From positions 1 to 63,936 of IMG/VR virus record IMGVR_UViG_3300042541_000539: 63,936 bases of DNA. One strand, 5' to 3'. The DNA comes from a virus. The position numbers and the translations under genes are program-made. Position 1 is the stretch's first letter, and the number at the start of each line of letters is the position of its first letter. The notes below the pieces were generated by a model. The model was not told the DNA's origin. It did not search any database and saw only the letters and a list, made by a program, of their open reading frames with translations. This document shows, in pieces, positions 45,533-54,415 of this stretch.

Positions 45533-46092
45533 TTTTTTATTTTATAAAACATTACAAATACTATTCTACTGTCTGTGAATTCGTTAGGATACTTACTATG
45601 GAAGTAATTACATGGGTAAGATATTAATCTATTCTTTTTATGGCCTATAATAGATTTTAAGTCCCATAGATCAAGATCATTAGCATCCTCGTTTAATAAT
45701 CTATTTTGTTCTTCAACACTAATATTCTCTAATTTATGCCCGTGCTTTTTATGTTCCCAGAAAGCAGTTCCGTTTAAACCGTCTTGCTTACACTCCGAAA
45801 CAAATAATACGCACGCTCTATCTGGTTGTTGTCCTTCTATTATTGAATCATTATGTATTCTCCAATCTTGATCTTGGCCTTGTTTAGCTTCACGCATAAA
45901 ACCTAATATAGGTTCTATTCTATTGCCTTCCAGATCTTCAATCTCAAACTTTATAATATGCATGATTGGCGAAGGAAGTCTTTTAACCCAGAAGGATTTT
46001 CCAGGAGTTTTTACTTCCTGGAATTCTTCCTTATTGGTATTTAATAATTCAATTAAATTTGTGTCTAAAAAATCGTCTTTTATATATATCAT
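45529..46092 (-). CDS. 2-oxoglutarate/Fe(II) oxygenase-like protein
   Basis: 187 residues. The metal facial triad appears as His-x-Asp in DWRIHND (near 79-81) and His in YFHSKYPNEFTDSRIVFV (near 164), with Arg ten residues later for 2OG binding, as in prolyl-4-hydroxylase-type enzymes. Phages carry such oxygenases for base or protein modification; the substrate here is unknown. Confidence 0.72.
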   Translation of the reverse strand: MIYIKDDFLDTNLIELLNTNKEEFQEVKTPGKSFWVKRLPSPIMHIIKFEIEDLEGNRIEPILGFMREAKQGQDQDWRIHNDSIIEGQQPDRACVLFVSECKQDGLNGTAFWEHKKHGHKLENISVEEQNRLLNEDANDLDLWDLKSIIGHKKNRLISYPCNYFHSKYPNEFTDSRIVFVMFYKIKK

Positions 46093-46117
46093 ACGAATAC
46101 GCTCATGCTTTTCTTAG

Positions 46118-46474
46118 TTATAACGAGCATTGCTTTTTTTTTAATTTAAACTTTATCATTTTTTTATTATTTGTATAAAAATACAATTCATCTGCTATTG
46201 TTAAGAATAAAGTATAATAATGTATATTATCCGAGCAGGTATATATGTGGCCAGTAAGCATCTTCTTTTTATCGAGGATCATGTTCTTAGCGCGTACCTT
46301 TAATTTCTGTTCAAATAAATATACACTATCATTCTTTATTTCAAAACAACCATCTTTACTTACAATATTAAATTTGCCAAAGTAATCTCTTAAATAAATT
46401 TCATTATAATAATATTCTTGTGAGATTAATTTAGTAGCAAATAATAAAAATAATATTAAAAATTTTTGTTTCAT
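46118..46474 (-). CDS. Secreted protein, 118 aa
   Basis: Signal peptide MKQKFLILFLLFATKLISQ followed by a beta-rich, Lys/Tyr/Phe-rich mature part. Host-like in style. It sits between the reductase and oxygenase genes; probably an accessory envelope protein. No family recognised. Confidence 0.6.
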   Translation of the reverse strand: MKQKFLILFLLFATKLISQEYYYNEIYLRDYFGKFNIVSKDGCFEIKNDSVYLFEQKLKVRAKNMILDKKKMLTGHIYTCSDNIHYYTLFLTIADELYFYTNNKKMIKFKLKKKQCSL

Positions 46475-46479
46475 ATTGA

Positions 46480-48342
46480 TTAAGTTATTTCGCAGTTACC
46501 TCCGCCGCAAGCAGCAGAATCACCGAAGTTTGTATTGTCTTGTATTTCAATTACTTTAGACAAATCAACGTCTTTTAAGGTTAGCATCATTTCTTCGTAT
46601 ACTTCTTTAGTACAATCCTCAAATGGCGTTTGTTTATAAGTTCCACCGTGATAAGGTAATACAGACAAACCGTTGTAGTATTCTTTGTTTGCCCACATCC
46701 ACTCACCAACAATTTTCCACTCATCATCTCTAACGGAAACTGTACAAGAAACATTATGTGTATTGTTTCCTTTATCATGACCTGTCTTAACCCAATCCTT
46801 AGAAATCAATTTAACACGTTCCAACAAATCTAATGTAGACTCATGTCGTGTTATAGCTCCATTAGGAGCCTTCTGAGGCACAGAAACGACTGCTTGTAAT
46901 GTTGGATTAAAATATTCATCTTCGATCAGTTCTGGATGATGTATGGCTAAATAAGAATAGATTGCTTCATTCTTGCCCAATCGCATTCTACGGATGTAAT
47001 AGTCGTTATGCCAAGCATGAATCCCACTGCTAGTGCCGAGCACCAAAGAAGTAGTTCCAGCAGGTTTAACAGCAGTAGTACGAGCAGCCCTGTTAATATT
47101 AAGGGCAGCAGAAATAACATTATTAGTTTCTTTAACAACTTGAGCGGCTTCTTCATAGTTTAATTTTAAGTTAGATTTAGAGGCGATACCCGTCATTGAT
47201 ACGCCAAGCAATGCGTCTTTTTCTGTATTCTTTCTCCATATATCACGAAGATAATGAAAGTCTGAATACGACGCCTGTAATGTTCCTAAGAACGCCGCGG
47301 CTGATGCTCTCGCGTTGAATTCTTCTTGACTTTCGATGTCCGCCATATTAATCTCTGTAAGATTACAAAACTGATATGGTCTTAATGCGATCTCACAACA
47401 AGGATTAGTTCCCCAGTCCTTATCATTAGTTAAGTATATACCAGGTTCTCCTGATCCAGATGCTTCAATACGCTCCCATACTTTATCAAATGTTTTCTTA
47501 TCAATCTTATGACGCAGCAAAACAACTGAGTTATTTGATCTACCTCTTTGCGGATTGTTTTCCCACCAATTACCAGCCTTGCAATTCAACATTGCATCGG
47601 AATCAAGATCAAACAAACTAATCATTGCAGCACGTCTAATGCCTCCAGCTAAAACAGCATCAGCAATGTGACACTGAATATCGTGGCACTCAATATCCGT
47701 GAGCTTTGATCTATCTGCTTTTTCTCTAAGAATAGCTTCAATCTTAACTAAGGTTAATCTTAATGGTTCAGGCCCTGGTGCTTTACCTCCTGCGGTTACT
47801 AACAATGCCCCCTTATGTCTGATGTCAGAAAAGTCAAACTCTATATGAGATGTCAATGCTCCCGTATATGATTTGAATAATACCTTAACTGCATCAGCCC
47901 AACCGATAATACTATCCTGAACTACATATCTTTTCTTACGATCGTAATTTGGCTTTCTAATTTCCGGGAGCTTTTCAATTTGGTGATTCTGTACCGAATA
48001 GCCGACTCCGGTACCGCCAAGCAATAGAAACATAGTCTCAGAAAAACTATGAATACTATCGATAGGTAAAAAAGCACAGTTGTAAACGCGAGCATTATTA
48101 AGCTCGATAGCTTTACCACCAAATTGCAAACTACGCATTGATGGTAAAACTTTTTTAGTAAACACGAAATCCTTATAAATTTGCTCAATTGGTTCTTTCA
48201 TTTTCGGGAACTTAGCAATATGCATTTCCATATTTCTAGTAACTAATTCATCCCAGGTTTCTCTTCTTTCTTTATTCGGCAGGTATTTTGCATACTTAGT
48301 GTAGATAGTTATAGAACTGAGAATGTCTTTGTCTAAATCCAT
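46480..48342 (-). CDS. nrdJ: Adenosylcobalamin-dependent (class II) ribonucleotide reductase
   Basis: 620 residues, similar in plan to the monomeric B12-dependent ribonucleoside-triphosphate reductase. Motifs: NCAF with Cys89, LLGGTGVGYSVQ (107-118), NPCCEIAL in the middle (active-site cysteine loop), VKPAGTTSLVLGTSSGIHAW, and the C-terminal redox pair CGGGNC at 612-617. Converts ribonucleotides to deoxyribonucleotides and needs host cobalamin but no oxygen and no second subunit. Works with the thymidylate synthase 2 kb upstream. Confidence 0.9.
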   Translation of the reverse strand: MDLDKDILSSITIYTKYAKYLPNKERRETWDELVTRNMEMHIAKFPKMKEPIEQIYKDFVFTKKVLPSMRSLQFGGKAIELNNARVYNCAFLPIDSIHSFSETMFLLLGGTGVGYSVQNHQIEKLPEIRKPNYDRKKRYVVQDSIIGWADAVKVLFKSYTGALTSHIEFDFSDIRHKGALLVTAGGKAPGPEPLRLTLVKIEAILREKADRSKLTDIECHDIQCHIADAVLAGGIRRAAMISLFDLDSDAMLNCKAGNWWENNPQRGRSNNSVVLLRHKIDKKTFDKVWERIEASGSGEPGIYLTNDKDWGTNPCCEIALRPYQFCNLTEINMADIESQEEFNARASAAAFLGTLQASYSDFHYLRDIWRKNTEKDALLGVSMTGIASKSNLKLNYEEAAQVVKETNNVISAALNINRAARTTAVKPAGTTSLVLGTSSGIHAWHNDYYIRRMRLGKNEAIYSYLAIHHPELIEDEYFNPTLQAVVSVPQKAPNGAITRHESTLDLLERVKLISKDWVKTGHDKGNNTHNVSCTVSVRDDEWKIVGEWMWANKEYYNGLSVLPYHGGTYKQTPFEDCTKEVYEEMMLTLKDVDLSKVIEIQDNTNFGDSAACGGGNCEIT

Positions 48343-48361
48343 TGTTTTGTTTTTATATTGT

Positions 48362-48550
48362 TTATACGCTTACTACTAATTTCCAAACCGCTCCTTTATC
48401 AGATGATGGCGGGAATGTTTCTCTTTTTGAAAGAGGAATGTATTGATCACCACTTCTATAAATTCCGCTAACAACAGCTTTCTTCCCTGTGGTTCCAATA
48501 ACATTTTCGCTAGTATATTCTAACAATAATAATAAAATCTTTTTAATCAT
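48362..48550 (-). CDS. YjzC-like small protein, 62 aa
   Basis: SGIYRSGDQYIPLSKRETFP followed by KGAVWKLVVSV resembles the YjzC-type small fold (a Y.SGxY motif, PP, and a W/YKLV end). The first 12 residues are hydrophobic. Role unknown; resemblance by pattern only. Confidence 0.55.
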   Translation of the reverse strand: MIKKILLLLLEYTSENVIGTTGKKAVVSGIYRSGDQYIPLSKRETFPPSSDKGAVWKLVVSV

Positions 48551-48572
48551 AGTTTTTGTTTTAAGTTTAAAT

Positions 48573-48764
48573 TTATTTGTCTATCTCTAATGCAATGTCA
48601 ATAAACGGTAAGTAAAGCACATGTGTTGAATAAGTTGGTTCCTCATAAGTTCTCATACCAAACAATATACCCGGGTAAAATCCTATAGATACACTCCAAT
48701 ACTTTTCGTCTTGAAATTCTGGTTCTTCTGGAATGTTAACTGGTGGTAATTTCTTTTTTGTCAT
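48573..48764 (-). CDS. Conserved-looking phage protein, 63 aa
   Basis: YWSVSIGFYPGILFGMRTYE and HVLYLPFIDIALEI form a compact beta domain I have seen in many phage replication regions (from memory), without known function. Acidic and Pro-rich N-terminus. Confidence 0.65.
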   Translation of the reverse strand: MTKKKLPPVNIPEEPEFQDEKYWSVSIGFYPGILFGMRTYEEPTYSTHVLYLPFIDIALEIDK

Positions 48765-48824
48765 TTGTTTCTGTTTTTTAGGATTAATTCAATTGTTAAG
48801 TCACAATCACGCTGACTCTGCGGT

Positions 48825-49289
48825 TTATAGTTTATTGTATTTAAGTTTTTCAAGATGTTTTTTTATTATCTCAACTGCTTTATCGCAATCCGTGTGTGAC
48901 TGTGGTTTCAACAGTAGCCTACCTGGGTCGTTTTTACGTATCCAATCTTTAAATAACTTATATCTAAGAGGGAAGCTCTCATTAGCTCTTCCTTTTGTTT
49001 CGCATGTCCACCCATCGCCTTCAAAATCAGGAGTGTACTTAATACCTAATACTTTTTTATTCCCTCTATCCACAAAATCGCCTTTACCATTAGATTGCCG
49101 CTCAATAGAACTGCTGTTAAATTGGAATGTATCTAATAACTGGTACGTTCTACCTTCATATCTAAAATCTATTTTAGCATTCTTTAAAGCAATATACATA
49201 TACTTTTCTAGCCCAGAGGCGAAAGCAATAGAATCATATACTATTTTTTTAGCTACAACCGGGCCTTTCTTACGGGACATCTTTTTCAA
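48825..49289 (-). CDS. DUF1064-type PD-(D/E)xK nuclease
   Basis: 154 residues. A nuclease core is visible: Glu in ASGLEKYMYIALK, Asp in YTPDFEGDGW, and E-x-K in CETKGRAN, then a helix FPLRYKLFKDWI. This matches DUF1064-type phage endonucleases (Holliday-junction or T7 endonuclease I-like role by family knowledge). It overlaps the upstream gene by 4 nt. Confidence 0.72.
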   Translation of the reverse strand: MKKMSRKKGPVVAKKIVYDSIAFASGLEKYMYIALKNAKIDFRYEGRTYQLLDTFQFNSSSIERQSNGKGDFVDRGNKKVLGIKYTPDFEGDGWTCETKGRANESFPLRYKLFKDWIRKNDPGRLLLKPQSHTDCDKAVEIIKKHLEKLKYNKL

Positions 49290-49744
49290 CTGTTTGAAAT
49301 ATTCATTCTATCTATATCAACTGTGCCTGTATTTGCTTTCCAAGTACCTGATCCGTTTGTTTTCCAATTAAAAAAATCATCCGCAAGAGTGCTATTCATA
49401 TCGTCTATTTTAAAGGCATAATGATTGCCACGCCCAATATTAGTCTTCATTGGCTTATCTTTTTTTTTAGTAGGCACTTCAAAAGCATCTATAACATCAA
49501 TATCATTTATTTCGTTTAGCAATGCTTTTTCTTCACGCAACGTAGATATTTCTTCTTTTAAACGTTGAAGATACAATGTAGCATCCATAAGCTCCTCTTG
49601 TAAATGATTAAGCCATGTAAATACATCAGAGTTATCATTGCGTAATGTTTTGCCATACTTAGCAAAGCCAACATCAGAACGATCTACAAATTTGTTTACT
49701 ACAGATTGGACAACAGGGTCTCTAAATTCAATTTCTTGTTTCAT
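49286..49744 (-). CDS. Conserved phage protein with helical MazG-like segment, 152 aa
   Basis: Start set at 49744 (MKQEIEFRDPVVQSVVNKFV), 1 nt after the upstream stop; the longer frame to 49789 would overlap that gene. FAKYGKTL, then WLNHLQEELMDATLYLQRLK, is typical of phage proteins annotated as nucleotide pyrophosphohydrolase-like. The second half is less conserved. Enzyme activity unproven. Confidence 0.65.
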   Translation of the reverse strand: MKQEIEFRDPVVQSVVNKFVDRSDVGFAKYGKTLRNDNSDVFTWLNHLQEELMDATLYLQRLKEEISTLREEKALLNEINDIDVIDAFEVPTKKKDKPMKTNIGRGNHYAFKIDDMNSTLADDFFNWKTNGSGTWKANTGTVDIDRMNISNS

Positions 49745-49745
49745 A

Positions 49746-50555
49746 TTATAGTGTTTGTTTTTGAAATGTTCCGTTAACCATTTGGCCATGTCTAGACTTA
49801 ATTACATCATAAGCTGATGTAACGCAGTCTTCAATTTTTAATCCTTCTAATGCGGCTAGATTAGTTAATACAACAACCATATCGCCAATAGCATCAATAA
49901 ACTCTGCTTTGTCATTTTTAAGAATGGCTCTTGCTAATTCGCCAGACTCTTCTAATAACTTTATGTATTGTGTTTTAGTATCGCCAGATTTATATATACC
50001 GCGCTCGTCTGCCCATTTTCTAATTAGATCATATGTGTTAGGATTTTCAGCAACAACAGATTCTGGTTGATTATAATAATCAGTAGCCATTGATCTTTTA
50101 CCTAAAGACTTTGTAAACTCATCCATTGCTTTATTATACACATAAGATCTACTTGGGTTGAACATGGAAGTATTAGCATTTTTAACTACCCACTCAACTA
50201 GATCGTCAGTTAGAACATATGTCCCAAAACTAGTTTGAATTTTAATTCCTTTATTGTCCATTAGATTACCTTTAAGTTTATTTACAGGACAAGGAAAGGT
50301 TGTTGTTTGATCTGTTACATTTAATACCATTTGATTTATTTGTTTTTGAGTTAAATTTTTATAAGATTGTCTATCTTGTTTGTAACCGTAGATAGATTGA
50401 AGTTCTAATTCACGTGATGACGCATAGTCTATATCGTCCGTAGTTTCTAAAACTTCATATTCGTTTTCTTTATAGCCTTGCTCACGAGTAACCCTATTAA
50501 TAAGATTACGCGTAACTCCTATCTTTTTACCAAAAATGTGATATATAAAATACAT
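49746..50555 (-). CDS. MazG-like nucleotide pyrophosphohydrolase fused to a GIY-YIG-like domain
   Basis: 269 residues. N-terminus MYFIYHIFGKKIGVTRNLIN has the GIY-YIG shape (a strand pair with YFIYHI...KIGVT followed by R). The C-terminal ~100 residues (KTQYIKLLEESGELARAILK, EFIDAIGDMVVVLTNLAA) are MazG-like with the EExxE and ExxD metal motifs. MazG hydrolyses (d)NTPs and can remove ppGpp-type or damaged nucleotides. A nuclease-like domain on such an enzyme is unusual. Confidence 0.72.
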   Translation of the reverse strand: MYFIYHIFGKKIGVTRNLINRVTREQGYKENEYEVLETTDDIDYASSRELELQSIYGYKQDRQSYKNLTQKQINQMVLNVTDQTTTFPCPVNKLKGNLMDNKGIKIQTSFGTYVLTDDLVEWVVKNANTSMFNPSRSYVYNKAMDEFTKSLGKRSMATDYYNQPESVVAENPNTYDLIRKWADERGIYKSGDTKTQYIKLLEESGELARAILKNDKAEFIDAIGDMVVVLTNLAALEGLKIEDCVTSAYDVIKSRHGQMVNGTFQKQTL

Positions 50556-50563
50556 AATTTAGA

Positions 50564-51331
50564 TTAAATGGCCACTTTTGCTGAAATTACTGGGCCGTGT
50601 TTATAATTTATCAAGGTTAATGCTCCGTTTTCGTAAATGTAGTCTGGAGACTGAAAAGTTTCTTGATCGAGATATTTATGTATAGCATCGCGTTGATTGG
50701 CGTAAATGTGTGCATCAATTATCTGCACGTCTATTCTGTTTGCTTTTAAATCAACCTTGCTTGATACGTATAATAATATTTTAGAGAACAACGCCATGTC
50801 ATAAGGTATACCTAAAAACATATCACCTGATCTTTGTAGCACAAACATATTAAGTTTGTTGTTATCCACAAAGAATTGAAAGTACAAATAACATGGAGGC
50901 AATCGCATTTGATCTAACTGAATAGGATTCCATAAACTTATAATGTGTCTACGGCTGTCTGGATCATCAATTAATTGTTTAATAACTATTTGCATCTGAT
51001 CTATATTTTGATCATTAAAATTGCGCATTTGATGCCCATACACAGGCCCAAGATCACCATTCTCATCTGCCCAAGCATCCCATATCCTTACGCCTGCTTC
51101 TTGGAATCTTTTAATGTTTGTTTCGCCATTTATAAACCATTCAAACTCTGTATCAAAAGTCTTTTGAAACATTTTTCTACCTGTTATTAATGGAAAGCCA
51201 TCATTAAGATTTACACTTAGACTAGCATTGAATATTGAGTTACAGCCAACACCTGTTCTATCCGCTCTTTGTGTATCGGAATTCAGGCACTTGTTAAGTA
51301 ATTCTTTGTATTGTGCTTCGTACTTTGTCAT
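50564..51331 (-). CDS. thyA: Thymidylate synthase (ThyA type)
   Basis: 255 residues, near standard length. RADRTGVG at 22-29, LGPVYGHQMRNF at 94-105, catalytic Cys147 in LPPCYLYFQ, QRSGDMFLGIPYDMA at 166-180 and DAHIYANQ identify the folate-dependent enzyme that makes dTMP from dUMP. It lies upstream of the MazG fusion (8-nt gap) and belongs with the reductase. Confidence 0.95.
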   Translation of the reverse strand: MTKYEAQYKELLNKCLNSDTQRADRTGVGCNSIFNASLSVNLNDGFPLITGRKMFQKTFDTEFEWFINGETNIKRFQEAGVRIWDAWADENGDLGPVYGHQMRNFNDQNIDQMQIVIKQLIDDPDSRRHIISLWNPIQLDQMRLPPCYLYFQFFVDNNKLNMFVLQRSGDMFLGIPYDMALFSKILLYVSSKVDLKANRIDVQIIDAHIYANQRDAIHKYLDQETFQSPDYIYENGALTLINYKHGPVISAKVAI

Positions 51332-51332
51332 A

Positions 51333-51668
51333 TTAAAATAGTTTTAAATTATCGGCGCTATTTGTTGTTTGCTGCCGAAGTAATGGTTCTTTTTTTACAA
51401 CGGTTATTTTCTCTTCTTTTAATTCTTTATTGTATTTATCATAATAGTATGTATAAAATTTATATATTTGTTTCCATATGTCTGTTTTCTTATAAGATTC
51501 AGGGCTTATATTTTCTTTACCATTTATAACGATGCATATAAACCATTCAATTGAACTTAAAGCTTTTGGCGATATGTATATATTATTTCTAACACACCAT
51601 AAATAAGCTAACTGTTCTTTAGCAGAATAAATATAATTACCCATATCTATTGGGGGCTGCCTTGCCAT
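51333..51668 (-). CDS. Conserved-looking phage protein, 111 aa
   Basis: Tyr/Lys-rich, helical (YSAKEQLAYLWCVRNNIYIS, YKFYTYYYDKYNKELKEEK). No family recognised. It starts directly after the duplicated helicase end, in the position normally downstream of the helicase gene. Confidence 0.6.
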   Translation of the reverse strand: MARQPPIDMGNYIYSAKEQLAYLWCVRNNIYISPKALSSIEWFICIVINGKENISPESYKKTDIWKQIYKFYTYYYDKYNKELKEEKITVVKKEPLLRQQTTNSADNLKLF

Positions 51669-51776
51669 TTATTCCCACGGCATTTTATCGTTATTGCTGA
51701 CTGCTGGAAAGTGTGGAATAAAACAGCCTGAAGCCGGCTCCCATACAAAATGGCATTCAGCGCCATTCTCTCCAAG
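51669..51776 (-). pseudogene. Duplicated 3' end of the primase-helicase gene
   Basis: The last 35 codons read LGENGAECHFVWEPASGCF...PWE, matching LGENGAEAHFNWDPKSGCF...PWE at the C-terminus of the intact helicase (52690-54399). The open frame extends upstream to 51860, but that part is out-of-frame endonuclease sequence. It begins exactly after the stop of the GIY-YIG gene, so it is a leftover or donor-derived copy of the helicase end. Confidence 0.75.
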
Positions 51777-51778
51777 GT

Positions 51779-52132
51779 TTATGTCATAGATAAACCCTCC
51801 ATAGCTAATACTGATTGGAACATTGCTTCCATATATTTTATTTCTTTTCTTGATTCGCATGTGTAAAGTATTTTAATGTCCTCTATTTCTTTTCCAGTTC
51901 TTTTATGATAATTAAATCTTGATTCAGGTTCATTGGTAATCCCTATGTAATGGTGTGAAGGTATATAATATAATAAATAATAATCCAATCTTTTTAATTT
52001 AAACCTTCTTGCGGAATCAATTTTACAGCATGCTTTACATGTAAATCTATGCCCTTCCTTTTCTTTTGCAGCTTTATTGAATTCAATTAAATTTTTTGTA
52101 ATATTGCAAATTTTGCATTTTCTATTTATCAT
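51779..52132 (-). CDS. GIY-YIG homing endonuclease, copy 1
   Basis: 117 residues. N-terminal zinc-finger CKIC (7-10) and CKACC, then the GIY-YIG-type core YYLLYYIPSHHYIGITN with downstream Arg (SRFNYHKRTG) and the end MFQSVLAMEGLSMT. Paralogous to the protein at 54416-54766, so the two genes flank the helicase gene. Free-standing nucleases of this type spread by cutting unoccupied alleles. Confidence 0.75.
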   Translation of the reverse strand: MINRKCKICNITKNLIEFNKAAKEKEGHRFTCKACCKIDSARRFKLKRLDYYLLYYIPSHHYIGITNEPESRFNYHKRTGKEIEDIKILYTCESRKEIKYMEAMFQSVLAMEGLSMT

Positions 52133-52134
52133 AA

Positions 52135-52566
52135 TTATAAATGTCTATGAATAGCTTGTCTACTTACATTAAGTACATTTGCTATAAAAGTTATTGATTC
52201 TTCTGGTAATAATTCTTGTATCATCTTAATTTTATCTTTAGTCTTTAATCTTTTATTGTTACTTATTTGCATAACTTGTTTTGTAGATTCTAAAGATTCT
52301 TTCATTTTATTAAGATACAAATTAGAAGACTTTATTTTTCTGTCAGCTAATTCCCTACTCCACTTGTAGAGCCATTCATTGAGCCAGCTATAAGGCTTCT
52401 TCCAGTTATCAAATCCTTCAATGCAATGCAGTTCCCATTTGTTCCCGTGTATTTTGTGTAACCACCAGTATTCAAATCCATCAAAAGTAATCTTATGATT
52501 TTCTGGAATACATAATGATTCAAGATCTTTGTCAGACCAACTCGTTATGTTCATATCTATTTCCAT
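52135..52566 (-). CDS. Helix-turn-helix protein associated with the endonuclease, 143 aa
   Basis: A Trp-rich N-terminal half (FDGFEYWWLHKIHGNKWELH, NWKKPYSWLNEWLYKW) and a C-terminal HTH (ITFIANVLNVSRQAIHRHL). The C-terminal motif matches those found at the ends of homing endonucleases and their relatives. No nuclease motif is seen; it may be a DNA-binding partner or a decayed nuclease. Gap to copy 1 is 2 nt. Confidence 0.6.
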   Translation of the reverse strand: MEIDMNITSWSDKDLESLCIPENHKITFDGFEYWWLHKIHGNKWELHCIEGFDNWKKPYSWLNEWLYKWSRELADRKIKSSNLYLNKMKESLESTKQVMQISNNKRLKTKDKIKMIQELLPEESITFIANVLNVSRQAIHRHL

Positions 52567-52571
52567 TTTGT

Positions 52572-52620
52572 TATATTTATATTATTACACCTTTACACAG
52601 AAACTTACGGTTACTGTAAG
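52572..52620 (-). promoter_or_regulatory. Degenerate relative of the three-part promoter
   Basis: Leftward it has CTTACA and then TAATAATATAAATAT, but with 7 nt more between them than the other copies and no YACGA in the usual place. CTTAC/GTAAG also form a small dyad. Weak promoter or decayed copy. Confidence 0.4.
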
Positions 52621-52689
52621 CTTTTATTTTATTAACACCTAATTGCCAGTTATTTATAATTTAAAATAATTTTATTATATACATATTAA

Positions 52690-54399
52690 TTATTCCCACG
52701 GTAACTTGTCGTCGCTATTGACTGCTGGATAATGTGGGATAAAACAGCCTGATTTAGGATCCCAATTAAAATGCGCTTCCGCTCCGTTTTCACCAAGCTG
52801 TTGAAACTTACACTTTAATACTTTAACTTTAACAGTTTTGTTTTCATAGTCTCTGTGTACTAATAAACCATGATAAGATGCATCATACCATTCGCCACCG
52901 CCTTTAATATTATACATTGTAGGTTCTTCAATCTTACCGCTACTGTCTTTATACATTTTAGTAGGGTGCGCAACAACCATTACGAGCACATCGTATTTTT
53001 TAGCAAAGATTTCTATTTGACTTAAGTATTCTAATGTATAAACATTAACATCACCGGATGCATCGTTAGATCTTACCTTGTTAAATGGATCAATAACTAA
53101 GCATTTAATTCCTTTACGTTTAACTAGCTCTGCGCCTTTACGTAGTACAGATTCTAATGTATAACGTTCCATGTCGATAAAGAAATAGTTATCATTAACA
53201 TGATCGGCAACTTGATTCCACTTTTCAGTTTTAATATCTTCAACGCCGGGCATACCTTGCCATGTTTTACGCATTAACTTGTGAGCATGCAAATATGTTG
53301 GGTGATTTTCAGGTGATGCATACGCTGTTTTCCAGCCATACTTTTCATTGTATCCAATAACCATTTGATCTACAAAATCAGATTTACCAGAAGATGGTAT
53401 ACCGGTAACAGTAATGAATTGACCAGTGTACGTAGAAAAAATATCATCAAAATTAGACAAGCCAATTTGGAAACCGGGTTTGAAACCATTTCTAACAAAG
53501 TCTGTAACTTCATCTTCAATGTCCCTAAACGTAGTAACGTTTTCAAGCGGCACGGGTTTTGATCTTGATATTCTTTGAGATAATGCTTCTTTACCATACT
53601 TAATTAAATATTCGTTTGCATCTTTGCAATCATCAAAGGTTGCAATGTAACATGTTTCTGATCCTAATCTTCTAACTAACTCAGTTTGCAATGCTTGACC
53701 TGCTGCATCTGAATCAACAGCAATAATGATCTTTGTTTTGTCATCAAAGTAATCAATACAGTTATCTAGATATTCTAAATTGTTTGTGCCTAACGTGGCT
53801 CCATTTGGTACTGAGATTGCGTTTGTGATACCGGCTTCATGCAATGCAAGCACATCCATTTCTCCCTCAACAATAACGCAATATTCAAAACCAACAATAC
53901 TATTAATATTATAAAATACTTTTTCAGCTCCTTTGAATAATTTAAAGTGTTTGTGTCCATCTCTGTATTTTACGTTTATAAGTTGATCGCCAATGAAATA
54001 ATTAAAGTGTATTGCGTTTTCTGTTTTTCCAGTCTGAGGCATAAACTCAGGACCTTCTGTAACTTGTAAGTCTGTTAATGTTTGTTCTGATATTCCTCTA
54101 TTGTTAAACCATTCAACAACTTTTGAAGTTGCAGGAACTAATGTTGATGTTGGTCTTGTATATATTTTTTCACTTGCTCCTTTGCGTTGGTACGTATGCA
54201 ACTGAAATGTCTTGTTACAGTTATGGCATGTACCTATACCGCGATCCCAATCATAAGATGCACACTTTGCTTTTTCATTCTTAGGTTTTCTATCAGGAGA
54301 ACAGATTGGGCATATGCCACTAGTCTTGCCTTCATCTAATTTGTGAATATTAAATGTATCTATTAAGAAACCATTAATTTCGCTTGTTTGTACGGTCAT
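52690..54399 (-). CDS. Primase-helicase (T7 gp4-like)
   Basis: 569 residues. N-terminal zinc motif C30-P-I-C33 ... C58-H-N-C61; TOPRIM primase core with IVEGEMD (E178, E180) and AVDSDAAG (D229, D231); helicase domain with Walker A GIPSSGKS at 333-340 and Walker B CLVIDPFNK near 435. It makes primers and unwinds DNA at the fork. Its C-terminal 35 residues are duplicated at 51669. Without a phage polymerase it presumably loads the host replisome. Confidence 0.92.
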   Translation of the reverse strand: MTVQTSEINGFLIDTFNIHKLDEGKTSGICPICSPDRKPKNEKAKCASYDWDRGIGTCHNCNKTFQLHTYQRKGASEKIYTRPTSTLVPATSKVVEWFNNRGISEQTLTDLQVTEGPEFMPQTGKTENAIHFNYFIGDQLINVKYRDGHKHFKLFKGAEKVFYNINSIVGFEYCVIVEGEMDVLALHEAGITNAISVPNGATLGTNNLEYLDNCIDYFDDKTKIIIAVDSDAAGQALQTELVRRLGSETCYIATFDDCKDANEYLIKYGKEALSQRISRSKPVPLENVTTFRDIEDEVTDFVRNGFKPGFQIGLSNFDDIFSTYTGQFITVTGIPSSGKSDFVDQMVIGYNEKYGWKTAYASPENHPTYLHAHKLMRKTWQGMPGVEDIKTEKWNQVADHVNDNYFFIDMERYTLESVLRKGAELVKRKGIKCLVIDPFNKVRSNDASGDVNVYTLEYLSQIEIFAKKYDVLVMVVAHPTKMYKDSSGKIEEPTMYNIKGGGEWYDASYHGLLVHRDYENKTVKVKVLKCKFQQLGENGAEAHFNWDPKSGCFIPHYPAVNSDDKLPWE

Positions 54400-54415
54400 A
54401 TATTATTTAATTTAA

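Larger units (their letters stand above)
51669..52689 (-). mobile_element. Homing-endonuclease insertion beside the helicase
   Basis: A ~1-kb block between two copies of the helicase 3' end. It holds a GIY-YIG endonuclease gene, a helix-turn-helix protein gene and their promoter-like leader. The flanking duplication is what an insertion with co-converted target sequence would leave. Confidence 0.5.
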
